Origin: Parelaphostrongylus tenuis
Taxonomy: Eukaryota; Nematoda; Chromadorea; Rhabditida; Metastrongylidae
DNA: 64,000 bases
Direction: 5' to 3'
Assembly (NCBI GenBank): GCA_019055375.1
Contig: JAHQIW010005386.1
Span: 124,001 to 188,000 of the forward strand
How positions within the stretch are numbered: the first letter of the stretch is position 1; every line of letters starts with the position of its first letter. The notes under the pieces were generated by a model. That model had not been told where the DNA came from and made no database searches. It was given only the letters and a program-made list of their open reading frames with translations. A program made the position numbers and the translations under genes. Positions 33,301-45,029 of this stretch are shown here, one piece after another.

Positions 33301-34280
33301 GCAGAATTTTCAGATTTCCTTTGACAAGTCATACCATATTAGCAGTATATGAAAATCCTGGCACCCCACGGCTTTTATGAGGATCCGCTAAGGTATTCAG
33401 TAATCCGGAAAGACCAGCAAGTTAAAATTCGACTTCCCGGACGCTGACTTATCCTAAATCACTTGTTCACTAAATCATATGTTCCTTAATGTAATTCCAT
33501 TGCAGTTTTTCAAGAAATCCACTCATCTGTTATTCCTTTAAACTTTTTCCTGTGGTCTTGGACTGCTGCAATACATAGGAATTCTATGAACATCCAACTC
33601 TGAGGTGTTATAATATAAGAACTATGCAGTCGAAAATTTCTCCAAAATGTTTATTACGTGAACAACATTAAGAAACGAAGGAAAGGCCATGCAAAGCTTT
33701 GATGGTGTAGAGCGCGAGTCCCCGGAAAGGGTATTCGCGAGTTCGACGCTAACTCCGGTTTAAGTTTTGCTCGTATCTCAGCATTGCTGCGGTTTTATAT
33801 CACATTTCATGCTGAAGCTTCTCCACAATGGTCTTCAACTCCAGCACATCTTCCTTATAGTTTTAGCTGTGTGATAATTGTTGACCTGCCAGTTTTACGA
33901 TCAGCTCAGTTGTATGGTGCAAGGGCGGATCCATTAGAGATCAGGATGTCATTTCTTCCTAAATCATGAAGTCGTAATTACCAGTAGGGATACAATCTTC
34001 AATACCTGAAGAGATTAAATTTCCAACATCTGAAGAGCTTTGTGTAAACTTCAAACGAGATCAGTGAACGTTACTAATCCAAATCAAAGGTTGCTGCACT
34101 TGATTTCAGCCTCGTGGAGTAGACATAGTTACTAAATTAAAACTACAAAGGTGAGTTTAAAAGATTACATTGCATGAATAGAAGTTGGTGTGCAGAAAAT
34201 GATTTATTCTATAACAATTGTTCCTGTCTTCACTGCAACAAGATGAACAGATGAATCACGAGAACATAATCTTGGATAAT
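33040..34280. repeat. LINE-associated repeat, left arm of a 1.2 kb inverted pair
   Basis: This stretch is the reverse complement of 43475-44690 over nearly its whole length. Shared words include gcagaattttcagatttcct, gcagtatatgaaa, ctcgtatctcagcattgctg, gttgacctgcc, and the far end acaagatgaacagatg. It overlaps the RT relic on its low-coordinate side and includes a tRNA-like stretch with gcgagttcgacgctaactcc at 33700-33790. Confidence 0.75.
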
Positions 34281-34589
34281 ATAATAATATAATATGGATA
34301 AATAGAGACTCTAAGGCAAGACTGAGACTCAGGGAAAAGGACACCTCTCTTGCAACATTTTCCATGCTAAACTGTTAGTACAAAGAAGAGTTCTCATCAC
34401 TGTTCTAACGGTTGTACCTGTAGTGCATAGAAATAAACCTTTTATGGATGTTTTCTCATGTGGGGGTGTCAAAGCAACGTTCTCCGCCAGACATCTCTTG
34501 AATGTAGGAGAAAAACATCCTCATAAAGCAGCTTTTTGTAGTCTATAGCATAGCTATCGTTAGACTACCACCTGATAAGTGGACTTGGC

Positions 34590-36400
34590 TATCGATTACA
34601 CATAGAAAGAATAAGTAGAAAAAATTGCAGGAAATAAACTTAATGGAAGAAAATTGATGAATCCAAGGACTTTTTGGAACGAAAGTTTGCCGAAGATAAT
34701 GCACATTGTCGAGCTGCTTAAACTGCCCGCTCTCTTTTGTTCAACCATGGAGCTAAGTCGTTCATCATGGTGGTTCAACGAACTCGAGGGGTATAGCAGT
34801 CGTATTCCCACGTGTCCGTTACGTTGTCCGTGAATGCTTCGTGCATATTCATTCCAAACTTCATGAACGACATTTTTGTGACATTTAGTCGAAGACCACT
34901 GTTTCCACAAGTATTTTTAAAGTTCGCTATCATCCGTTCCGTTTAGATGATGCTTGGTGTCATAAAAACGATGTCATTAGCAAAGCAAAGATGGTGTGAA
35001 TGTTGACCATCAACTTTTACTCTCATGTTGTCCTATTCTAATGTTATTAATACGATTTGAAGGACAGCAGTAAATAATTTTAGATAGGTGATATCGCTGT
35101 ATCAAACATCTCTTTTAGCTCGGTGTTCATTACAGACACTTTCACACACTTTATTGATCCATCTTCACAGTGTTTTTTCACTTTACTGATCCCAGTATTT
35201 CCAGCATTCAATTCGTTTTTTCGTCTTCTTCTTGATCCTAGCAGAACACTGGCTGAGTATGTCTTCTTGCAATCTCGAGGATAGATTTACTGTGGTTTAC
35301 CATAGGGTGTGTGTTGACTGGCGGAGAGTTGAGCGTGGAGCTCGGCTTCACGCGCTCCGCGACGAGCCTCACAACCACTCGGCACAGTATCCAATATATA
35401 GTGATGATATTCCTATTGTGAAATGCTTACAGAGTCCAAAGAATCTTTATATATTGAATAAATAGTCCTGGTTATCTAGAGCTTCTAACTTCTTCTGTCT
35501 GAACCAAGTCAGATGCTTGTCGTATTTCAGTTCAGTCAAAATCTCCAAACATAAATCTCCACAGTGACCCATAGCAATCTCGCCAGAGTTTTCGGAATCC
35601 AGTGCTCAAAATATCCCCCAAAAATGGAACCCCACCTTCTTTGTGGAGATCCATTGAAGTATGCTAAGGATTCCGAAAAGACTAACGAGCTGAAATTCGA
35701 CCTTCAACTGACATTTAGTCATCCTAAACGTTTTTTTATGTTTGCTTAATGTAATATATTCCATTACGGTTTTCAAGAAAGTTACTCATGTGTTATTCTT
35801 TGTGGGGCTTTTGCGTGGCTTTATAATTTATTAATGCAATACATTGGAATTGGTCTAACGATGGTCGGTCTATATGGTCGTCTAACGATGAATAATTTGA
35901 CATTAAAAAGACACGAAACCGAAAGCTGCCAGAATATTTATTACGTGAACAACAATAATATACAGCAGGATCTACGGAAACACTCTATTGATACTCTATC
36001 CAATAACAAGCGATATATACCAACATAGAAAAATAATGCTCTATGTAAGGCTTCAACTCTTACTTGCTTGTTCTTTTCTGGCTGAAAGAAAGGCAAAATA
36101 AGTGCCTCTGTTGTGCAGAGCGGGAGCCCCCGAAAAGGGAAATCGCGAGTTCGAAGCCTAACTGCGGCTCTAAGTTTTGCTCGTATCTCAACATTGACGC
36201 GGTTATATATCACATTTCACGAGAAGGCTTGTACACGGCTTACAACTCCAGCACACCATCCATTATGCGTCAATGGTGCGAAGATTGTCGACCTGCCAGT
36301 TTTACGACGAGCTTAACTGCGCGGTGGAAAAATAGGAAAGGCGGATTCCTTAGCGATCAGAAGAGCATTGGGCTCAATTCTGCCTAAACCATGCTACTGA
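34590..36400. repeat. Direct second copy of the LINE-associated unit, with SINE inserted
   Basis: The minus strand at 34980-34860 reads HHLCFANDIVFMTPSI, then ERMIANFKNTCG, then LRLNVTKMSFMKFG, the RTE-type RT block. The rest (35400-36320) aligns directly with 33120-33960: ggttatctagagcttc, ctcgtatctcaacattgacg, gttgacctgccagttt-like. A family B SINE sits inside at 35180-35375. Confidence 0.7.
35180..35375 (-). repeat. SINE family B, minus-strand copy
   Basis: Reverse complement of family B: ccagtatttccagcattcaa, tctcgaggatagatttac and gtgttgactggcggagag, then the head near gcgcggagcgcg. It lies at the inner edge of the local inverted repeat with 36445-36660. Confidence 0.7.
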
Positions 36401-36444
36401 AACTACCAATAGTGAAAATTTTCGATAATTAACCAGACTAAACT

Positions 36445-36665
36445 TTAATCGTCGCGGCGCGCGTGAAGCCGAGCTCCACGCCCCAACTCTCCGCCAGTCA
36501 ACAACAACACCCTATGAAACACCATGGTCAATCTATCCTCGAGATTGCAATGAGACGTGCTCAACCAGTATTCTACGAGGTTCAAGAAGAAGACGAAAAA
36601 GCGAATTGAATTATAGAAGTACTGGGATCCGCATAGTGGAAAAACACTGTTAAAATGGATCAATA
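36445..36665 (+). repeat. SINE family B, plus-strand copy
   Basis: Words ctccgccagtcaacaacaac, gaaacaccatggtcaatct, ctcgagattgcaatgagac and agtactgggatccgcatag. It is the mirror partner of 35180-35375. Confidence 0.75.
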
Positions 36666-36689
36666 AAGTGTATAGAAGTGTCTGTAAAG

Positions 36690-37330
36690 AAAACCGAGCT
36701 AAAACGAGATGCTTGATACAGCGACATCACCTCACTAAAATTACTTACTGCCATACTTCAAATCGTAATGGTAAGATTAGAATAGGACAACATGCTAGTG
36801 AAAGTTGATCGTCCACATTCACATCACCTTTGCTTTGTTAATAACATCGTTTCTATGACACTAAGCATCACCTAAGCGGGACGATTATTGGCCAACTTTG
36901 AACATACTTGTAAAAAGACTTGTCTTCGACTAAAAATCACAGAAATGTCGTTCACGAAGAATGGAATGAATATGCAAGAGCTCTCACGGACAACGGAACG
37001 AATATCTGGAATACGACTACTATGTCTCTCGAGTTCGTCAAACAAACATAATGAACGACTTAGCTCCAGAGTTGAGCAGAAGATTTGCGTGCAGTTTGAA
37101 CAACTCGACAATGTGCATAACTTCTGCAAAGTTTCATTCCAGTGGCTACTGAGGTCACAAATTTCTTCCAATAAGTTAGCTTTCTGCGATTTTTCCCACT
37201 TGATCTTCCTGTGTAAAATCGATAGCCAAGTCTATTTTGCATAAGGTGGAATGATGGCTAGGCTATAGCGATTTGCAAAAAACTGCTTTATGAGGCTGTC
37301 GTTGCTCCTGAATCTAAGAGATGTCGGGTG
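36690..37330 (+). pseudogene. RTE-like reverse transcriptase relic, plus-strand copy
   Basis: Near 36815-36950 the plus strand shows the RT block in broken frames (HHLCFVNNIVSMTLSIT, then TIIGQL and KRLVFD). It continues with MSFTKNGMNMQEL, matching MSFMKFGMNM of the 34.9 kb copy, and a MNDLAP-like stretch at 37050. It is the inverted partner of 34690-35100. Confidence 0.6.
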
Positions 37331-37677
37331 GAGAAAGTGCACTGATATCCCCACATGAGTAAAGCATTCACAGAGGATTCATTTCTTTACACTACAGACA
37401 CAACCACTAATCCCGTGATTAAGACCCTCTCTTGTATCAATAATTATGGAGATTGCAAAGAAAGGAGCTAGCCTTTTTAAGAAAAGTGCGTAGACAACCC
37501 ACTATGTTCAGTGAGCCCCTAAATGAGATAATTTGGTCTTTTCTTATGAATGAGGTACTAAATATATCATGAATTCCGTATTTACAAGAACAAAAATTTT
37601 TTGTGATACTAAAGTTGTACCTGAACCTAAGCAAACGCGAAGGTCACGCACGACATTTGTAAATGAACATGATTATA

Positions 37678-38147
37678 CCTGATAATCATTTCTTGAGCTA
37701 TGCATGTAGACTATTATGGGGTAACTCATAGAGCCCGATACACGTGTTTTCAGCGTTGACAGTCTCATCAGTTGGGCGGTACCCTTTGACTCCTATAGAT
37801 TGCCTTCATAACAGATCACATGCATGGCTCATAAAGTGAATATCATGCATAATGAAAGTCGGTTTCAAGAAAACACTCGAAACGAAAGGTATGTCATATT
37901 TGAAGATACCAGCCAAGAGCAATCCAGCTCAAAACACTGTCCGTTCACTGATATTCTCACTTGATGGCACGTGTAAGAAGTTCGCCGTTGCCCATCGCTT
38001 CATAGGGCTTGGATTTCCCAGGCATGATTGGCTAAGGACGAAGGGTACCGCCCGACTGATGAGACTGTCAGAGTCAAAATACTTGTATCGGGCTCTATAA
38101 GTTGCCCTATAACAGGCCACATCCGGGGCTCAAAATTGATTATCAGG
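37678..38147. repeat. Fold-back family F element 1
   Basis: Outer ends cctgataatcatttcttgag and ctcaaaattgattatcagg are inverted. Inside are mirrored blocks: agcccgatacacgtgttttc with tacttgtatcgggctctat, and gacagtctcatcagttgggc with gcccgactgatgagactgtc. The whole 470 bases is one imperfect palindrome without coding sequence. Confidence 0.7.
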
Positions 38148-38239
38148 CATATTAGCATTTGAGTGTGGTCTTAAGAAAACACTCGGAACGAAACGAACAT
38201 GATTATCTCTATTTCGCTTAATCTCATATTTCTTATTCA

Positions 38240-38610
38240 AGTCAGCTTGTAATGTGGTCTTTTTATAAACACCAATGTACAGCCCAATTTACGTGTTTTT
38301 AAAAACGGTGTAATATTTCAAAAAAAAAACAGGCTTTGAACAGTCGAGTGCACAACACTGCCGATCTAGTGGTTTTTTTTACTTGACGGCAATTGTGTGA
38401 ATCGTTCGTCGTCCTCTTAGTGTGGGGGACTGGAACACCTCGAGAGGGTTGGCTAAAGACGAAGGGCTCTGCCCGACTGACAAGGCTGCTCGAGGCCGAA
38501 ACACATGTATCGGGCTATACAAGAGCCTATTAACATGCCTTATGACATGTTAGCCCAATTAATAGTTAGGAGATACGTTGAAATTTAAACGGGGTCTTTT
38601 GAAAACACTC
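38240..38610. repeat. Fold-back family F element 2
   Basis: Left part caagtcagcttgtaatgtgg then acagcccaatttacgtgttt; right part cgaaacacatgtatcgggct, atgacatgttagcccaatta and aaaacactcgaaacgagcg. Same word order as family F elsewhere, more decayed on the left arm. Confidence 0.6.
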
Positions 38611-38659
38611 GAAACGAGCGGTGCAATATTTCATTTGATATTGTGCAGCAATTCTTTAT

Positions 38660-39400
38660 TCTCCAGCATGAACAATGTTGCTTTTACCAGTTGGACGAGC
38701 AGTCGTTCTGCTCCGTGGAACCGTCGCTACTTTTCTCGACGAAGGCCGCGAGATCCTAAGGACAAGCAGTTAACACGCTCCATCGCGAATAGCTCATTTA
38801 AAGGGCGCGGCCGCTGCCGCTACCGTTTCCTCACCTGGGCGTAGGCCATTTCGTAATCTGTTTGACCCGCGGTCGGTCGCTGTGCCACCTTCTCTTGCGA
38901 TGCCTTGATCCTGTCATTGATTGTTTCGTCCTGTTTGTACTATTTCATATCGAAACTGAAGCTCAATGCATTATAAACGGAGCTTACGACTACGGCAGTG
39001 GGCCAAGTCCTTATGGATTCTGTTTAACCCACCACCGGGAATGGGTTCCAGCCCACGGGTATATAAGCGCCCAGAATTATTCCGACGTTTGTAATCACCC
39101 ACTGCCCTCCGCTCCTCGGTGTTTACGTCTTGTTCGGAACAGCCATAACTGCATCCCGTGGTCCGCCGCCTAGTCAAGCCCTGCTTTCCCAGTTCACTCT
39201 ATCAGTTCACACTTATCGATCCTCACTGTTATCGGTTAACTTTATCAGTTTGCACTTAGCAATGTTACAGTATTATCGTGGTCGTGCAGTTAGGCGCCGT
39301 TACTATTGTTATGTTATTATTGTATTATTATTGTACTGACGTATATATTTTTAGATCTTATTTCATTCTCCATGATAAATTAATCCTTATTCGCGACTCT
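38660..39400 (+). other. GC-rich block with TATA motif; possible solo-LTR-like promoter
   Basis: GC content rises sharply here. A TATA motif (tatataag, 39060-39067) sits 3' of a small palindrome near 39030-39058 (gggaatgggttccagccc). Pyrimidine-rich sequence follows to 39270. Such a layout occurs in LTR promoters, but I found no paired LTR, no TG/CA ends and no gag/pol. It could instead be the promoter of an unrecognised gene. Confidence 0.25.
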
Positions 39401-39530
39401 AACCGTCACAAGCCGTCAGCGGCGGCAAAACCAGTAATCGATTGGACGAAGTCCAGCTCAGTGACCGGACGAAGAAGATGCAACGACGACTCATGCCGTT
39501 CCTTCATAGGCAGTGGCCGTTGCTTCATGG

Positions 39531-39604
39531 GACATTGGCCGAGAATCGAACCCGGGGTCAGTCGCGTTGTAGGCGAGCATTGTACCACTGAATCACCACA
39601 GTGC
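39531..39604 (-). pseudogene. tRNA-Gly-like pseudogene
   Basis: On minus the sequence shows gtgattcagtggtacaatgc, then tcgcctacaacgcg, then ccgggttcgattctcggcca, close to a eukaryotic tRNA-Gly. The A-box, anticodon arm and T arm are recognisable. The anticodon position reads ACA where Gly would have GCC or UCC, the D-arm has an extra base, and the acceptor stem pairs poorly. It is therefore a tRNA pseudogene or SINE head, not a working gene. Confidence 0.55.
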
Positions 39605-39829
39605 TCCGTGAAACCGTTGCTACGAGAAATGTGGGTGTTAGTTTTGATTTTATTTTCATATCTTCATTTTCAACACTTTGATAATCTCTTCATGTTCAGA
39701 TTTTCATTTTGTTCATTGAGTTCGAGATATATTGACAGTCTTCCCACTTATTGCATTACGATCGCCGCCCTAGAACTTCGCATATCGCTTCGCTGTGAGA
39801 TGCTCCATTGGTAAAGTGCACTGGGGGCG

Positions 39830-40072
39830 CTGTGGCCGAGCGCTGGTGATGCTCGTTGAAGCGCGCATGGTGCTGAGCTCCACCCCTTCCCCCTTTTCTC
39901 CCTCCCCCCAGCTCTCTCCGGCAGTCAACAGCAGCATTCTATGGAACGCCATAGCCAGGCTATCGTCGAGATGACAAGGAGACACGCTCGATCAGTATTC
40001 GACGTCATTGAAGAAGAAGACGAAAAACAAATCGAATGCTAGAAGCTCTAGGCACGCAATAAAAACTGTGAT
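39830..40072 (+). repeat. SINE family B, copy 4
   Basis: Head gcgctgtggccgagcgctgg, a C-rich insert (ccccttccccctt), then ctctctccggcagtcaacag, ggaacgccatagccaggcta, gacaaggagacacgctcgat and an A-rich tail. Among the best-preserved family B copies. Confidence 0.8.
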
Positions 40073-40540
40073 GAATGGTCGTGTAAATAGAAATAAACGA
40101 ATAAATAAAGTGAGACAACTAGTGGAGATTGCTTTGGAGATAGGCCTTTCCGCAATCTAGTGTTTGGTAATTGTCCTCCAACTGCGAAGCATTCTCTTTG
40201 TATTGTGCACATCGCTTTGATGAAAGTCCACTCCAATATGACAGCTCGCGCTCAAATCACAAATGCACACGTAGCGCCCCTTGAATATGGCGGATGCATA
40301 ACTATTCAGGCCAATGTTTCAACTTCTGTTGTTCTTTTCCCTGAACTGAAATGATATGGAAAAAGTAATGGTGACTGCATTTATGGTAAGCCTCTCGTCA
40401 GCTTATATCTGAAATGACACCACTCTTTCTACGCTACAGCGCATCTATCTGTCAGCAACCAGCTGTCGATGATTTAGCTCAGGTAGTCGGCATCGACATT
40501 GAACCCGGTCACGCTGAGAGATATTGGACGTAGGATGATT

Positions 40541-40645
40541 CCCCCTCCCCCCCCCCCCCCCCTCTCTGGAGAATGAAATGTGGGTTCAAGTCACAGCTGA
40601 CACAAAAAGCTCTGCAGGTCACTCTACGTCACTGGGTATATTTGA
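40541..40645 (+). repeat. Poly-C tract and adjoining type C SINE fragment
   Basis: Bases 40541-40562 are almost pure C, and a C/T run continues to 40567. Next come gtgggttcaagtcacagctg (a B-box relic) and ctctacgtcactgggtatat, the type C SINE tail seen at 21600 and 51340. Confidence 0.7.
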
Positions 40646-40649
40646 AAAA

Positions 40650-41335
40650 AAAAACGATTCTTACTGTTCAGACGGTAACAAATGTGTAACCGATCTCATT
40701 CGCTGGAGAAGAACTTTCATAGAGTGTTAGTAATCATTCGAAAACTGGGGCCTAAGGCTATAGCTCCTCGCCGCCGATTTTCCAAAACACCTCTTTATAA
40801 CGCTTCAACATTCAAAATAAAACCGTGTTTCATAAAACGACCTATTTTTTCTTACTCGCTTATATCTCGCAGGACAAAACCTCTTCCTAAGAGTGCTAGG
40901 ACCCAAACTAAAACACAAACTTCAAAGAATGTGTTTGCTTTTTACAAGGTTCTTTTTATATTTTGTTCGCTGGTCTTTCGGTTTGTGCTTGAATTTCGTC
41001 GAACAGAGCTCTTTCTATAGACTATAACAACCGTCTGATAGCGTAATGTTTCCTGATTCTAGCGATGTGCTTATTTTCTGGAAATACGCTTTAGCACGGA
41101 AAATAAGATCGGGTTTTACATTTTTGATAACTTTGTTTACAGACTAATTGACAAGGTGGAAACAGTGGTAGGGAGCGTGGCAGGGGCGGTGCGAGGCGGG
41201 TCGTCAATGTATTGTTCGGTGGGGAATTTCTGCCCCGCTCCTAAAGAAACTCCAGATAAGGCGGTTGACTAAGATACTACGAAAATTTTCATACTCATTA
41301 ATATGCTTTTCGGCCTCCAGCGAATTATACGCGTG
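40650..41335. other. 0.7 kb with no supported gene
   Basis: A 112-codon frame at 40682-41020 is basic and Phe-rich and looks compositional. No repeat recognised. Confidence 0.4.
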
Positions 41336-41341
41336 ATAAAA

Positions 41342-42253
41342 ATGAAGACGACGGGTAAGTGTGAAACATAAATTTTGATCTAGGTGCTACAACGTTATAA
41401 AGGGATGTATTGAAAAACGCAACTGAGTGTTCACTCCTAATCAGAAACAACAGAAACAACCAAAAATTTTACCTTTTTCTATTCTTTGGTCCACGCTCTT
41501 CTGCTTTCCTTTCCTTCTACTTTTCCTGAAATCAATCTCATGATAACTAATCACTAGAAGAAAGCATGTTGATTTTTTGAGGTTGAAAGAATGTCGGCAT
41601 AGAAACATTTCCACGTTTTGCACTAGCTGATAATGATGCAGATGCTGCAGAATGAATTATGCGTGGAAAATCAAGTGGTTATCAGTGGACAATCACTAAT
41701 ATTAACCATTCTGTATGAAAGGGTACTGCCGATTGAGATTACTTCAGATGTGCGGTGCTTGACTCGGCTGCCCTCTACTCAAGCGGAGACAATTCAACTT
41801 CGTCGATAAGTCAGCAAATATCGGAACCTCTCCATGAGTTCATCAGTTACTGTCGATTTTGTTCATCGGATTTTCCAAGCCGGTGGTATGATCAGTTTGA
41901 TTTTCCATTTATGTTCTTTTTCCCATATTTGATCGAACATTTGCAGTGCTAGAATGGATCAAACTGACATCGATGGCATTACGGACTCGCCGAAGCGCAC
42001 GACCACTCGTGGTTCGACGAGTTAGCTATGCGGAGATGTTTGTTTTGACAAATGACGACTCAAGTTTGTCGTCAAGTCCACAAAGGTTTGGATCTCTTCT
42101 AATCATGAATTCATCAGTTTTCGTTCCTTTCTTTCGGTGACAATGATTTTTCACAATTTGTTCAGCACTCCTAATCGCAGAGAGAGACCAATTCACGATG
42201 GAGTGTTATATCCGCCGTCGGAGACTGTTGCAAGTGTCTTTGCATTGTTATGA
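41342..42253 (+). CDS. Possible small multi-exon gene, unrecognised (about 110 residues)
   Basis: Model: 41342-41354 (ATG, MKTT, strong GTAAGT donor), 41748-41801, 41847-41885, 41947-42085, 42166-42253 (TGA). The acceptors at 41747 (ACTTCAG), 41946 (TTTGCAG) and 42165 (GTTCAG) are good, and phases agree through all junctions. The weak point is a TAA at 41807-41809. It is in frame unless a 45-base micro-intron (41802-41846) is removed. The product would include TVDFVHRIFQAG, then VLEWIKLTSMALRTRRSARP, then YAEMFVLTNDDSSLSSSP and RRERPIHDGVLYPPSETVAS. I recognise no family. It may be a real small gene, a pseudogene with one stop, or chance. Another 83-codon open stretch follows at 42402-42650, whose link to this model is unclear. 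Confidence 0.3.
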
Positions 42254-42401
42254 TGAAGTCTCTGTTACCCGTGCCACCTGTCTGTGACACCAATGTGAGT
42301 GTCTGAGACTTATCTTGCTTGGTTTACGAGGGGTTGGTAATGATAGATTGTAGTCAAAGTTCTGTTATCATGCCTAAGAAAAAAATTTCAACACGAGTAT
42401 T

Positions 42402-42650
42402 TTGCGCGAAATTGAGCCCATTAGAAAGCTCGTTCTCTTGTGTATCGAGCGATATATGATTCGTCTACACAGCAATCGGAATGGAATTGTCCAAGAAGGA
42501 ATTTCACCTGCAGCTCCACTTCCACTGCAGTTAGTGTCAACGCTTCTGGGCTTCATCGACAAATCTGAAAGGCGTATAGCGACGGATTTTTCGATGTTCG
42601 TGCAACTTAGCCTTGGTTCAAAACAGTCCCCGAAGAAGGGGACCGATTGA
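42402..42650 (+). other. Open stretch of unknown status after the possible small gene
   Basis: Reads LREIEPIRKLVLLCIERYMI, then HSNRNGIVQEGIS, then LLGFIDKSERRIATDFSMF to a stop. A second frame from ATG at 42371 (MPKKKISTRVFCAKLSPLES) is also open for 29 codons. Two open frames at one place weaken both. It could be a further exon of the gene to the left. Confidence 0.25.
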
Positions 42651-43474
42651 CGGATAAGCAAAGAGAGGGACAAAAGTGTCAATTAGTTCACAAATAAATC
42701 CATTTTATGCTTTTGAAAACACGACAGAACTTTTTCTGCAACCTATTGATGTAGGATAAGTAGTTAAATGACTTACGTTTCGGCGACTTCTCCTTTCTCG
42801 GAGCGTGGGCTCATTTCGTCCTGGACTGTTTATACAGGAACATCACATGAAGCTCCTATAAAAAGCATTGAGAATTCACAAAATTGTTTTAAAAAGGTGG
42901 AGTTTTCATTGTCCAGCAAGTTCTGCGAAATAAGATGCTATCTCCTAGTGAAGAATTATTCACGCCAAAATTAGCCGAGTGTTTCTGAAAAGTTCGTAAT
43001 TTCACGCCAATTTCACGCTTCTAAATGCATATTACTCGAATATCGTTTCCACTTGATCATGCAACGTCAATATCCTGGTGTTTTGTCAATAAATGAGCAC
43101 GATGACATGGTGCCTTAACAGCTGATTGGAGAAGTCATATGACATCACCGAAAACTGTTAATCCTCCATAGTTATTATTGTTCGATCTATTACTAAGCTT
43201 TCATGATATCGTTGCGTAGGTTCAATTTAGCTATGTTTCTGTCCCATTGTGATATTCGGAGTTGTAGTAATTCTAGTAGAGTGTCCACAGCAGTTTCTAT
43301 TTCTTGCCAAGCGATTTTTCGTAGTCGTCACAACTATCTGAATCAGTTGGAGTGGAGGAGTGCACAGATGAGTAGTGTCATTCTAGGTGGCATTCTGTGC
43401 AGGATAGTTCTTGTTGCTTCAGTGAGCTGATCGCAACCCAGCAGTTGCACAAGATAGAAGACGGGTCTTTATTT

Positions 43475-44690
43475 AGTATAATCCAAAATAGTTCTCGTGA
43501 TCCATCTGTTCATCTTGTCACAGTCAAGACAGGATTAACTGCTATAGGATAAAGCATTCTCTGAACACCAACTTTTGTTCATGCAGTGTAATTCTTGAAA
43601 TTCAGCTTTGTAGTTCTAATTTAGGCACTTCGTCTACTCCACAAGGCTAAAATCTCAGTGCAGCGACCTTTAGTTTGGATCAATAACGTTCACCGATCTC
43701 GTTTGAAGTTTATACAGTAAGTCTCTTCAGATGTTGGAAATTTAGTCTCTTCAGATATTGAAGACTGTATCCCTACTGGTAATTACGACTGCATGGTTTA
43801 GGAAGAAATGACATCCTGCTCTACTAATGGGTCCGCCTTTGCACCATACAACTGAGCTGATCGTAAAATCGGCAGGTCAACAATTATCACTAAAACTATT
43901 AGGATGGTGAGCTGGAGTTGAAGACCATTGTGGAGAAGCTTCAACATGAAATGTGATATAAAACTGCAGCAATGCTGAGATACGAGCAAAACTCAGAACC
44001 GCAGTCAGGCGTGGAACTCGCGAATACCCTTTTTGGGAGCTCACGCTCTACACCACCAAAACCTTTGCATTGCCTTTCTTTCATTTATCATTGTTATTTG
44101 CGTAATAAACATTTCGGTAATATTTATGTATTGCAAAAGTCACAAAATCACAGGAAAAAGTTGAAAGGTGGATTAGAATTGGGTTTCTTTGCACACATGG
44201 GTAGATTACGTGTTGAATTGCAATTAAATTACATCAAGCAAACATTCAATAAGTAGTTTAGGATAATTGAAAGTCTGAAAGGTTGAATTTCAACTTGTTA
44301 GCCTTTACAAATTACTTGACATCCTGGCAGGCCTTCATAAAAAGAGGGGGTGCCAGGAATTTCATATACTGCTAACATGGCATGACTTTTCAAAGGAAAT
44401 CTGAAAATTCTGTGCAAGATTGTTAACAGATCATTTAGCCAAATCGCTGCTCTGAAATTTTGATAAGCTGGAAGTACGGAGGATTTCTAGCTCAGATGAG
44501 GCAGAGGTAGTTATAGAAGTCCTGGATAGCCAGAACATACCTTTCCAGTACATGAAGATTCTTTTAGCTGTATGGAGATTTAGGACCAGAATATGTCATT
44601 CCATAATGAAATGAACACCGAGCTAAAGAGAGATGATGTTTGACAAGGAGACGCAACCATGTCAAAATTATTTGTAGAACACTTTGAAGT
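43475..44690. repeat. LINE-associated repeat, right arm of the 1.2 kb inverted pair
   Basis: Reverse complement of 33040-34280 (see that entry). It contains the tRNA-like stretch on minus at 43970-44060 (gcgagttccacgcctgactg). The loop between the arms is about 9.2 kb and holds fold-back elements, the GC-rich block and the possible small gene. Confidence 0.75.
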
Positions 44691-45029
44691 CTAACGAGTT
44701 GGGCTACGAAGTTTCGCCTCATGCTCCATTTTTGGCCCTACCATACTCATGAAGTCACTATGTGCACGTGATAATTGATTATCCAGTGTTTGTACTCTTT
44801 CTCTCAGTCGAGACAATTCTCCTGCGACAACATCCAGCTACTTCCAAAACTGGATATTTAAAACCTACGATCACCGAAGACTTGACAGGAACAATAGCTA
44901 TATCCATTAGCTGAGAAACGCCAGCCGCCTAGGTTAGCTCAAGAGAAATTTAAACCCCAAAACAGAACTCCTACCTGAATAAACCTTCCTCGTAGGATCA
45001 CCACCACCTCTCTCAAATTGCTTACTCTC

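Noticed and set aside
39278..39814. 178-codon plus-strand frame, the longest in the window
   Set aside because: It runs through the antisense tRNA-Gly-like sequence and has no domain; the length comes from the GC-rich repeat content.
41160..41260. GC-rich tract (gggagcgtggcaggggcggt) as a tRNA or promoter
   Set aside because: No A or B box and no TATA; too short to assign.
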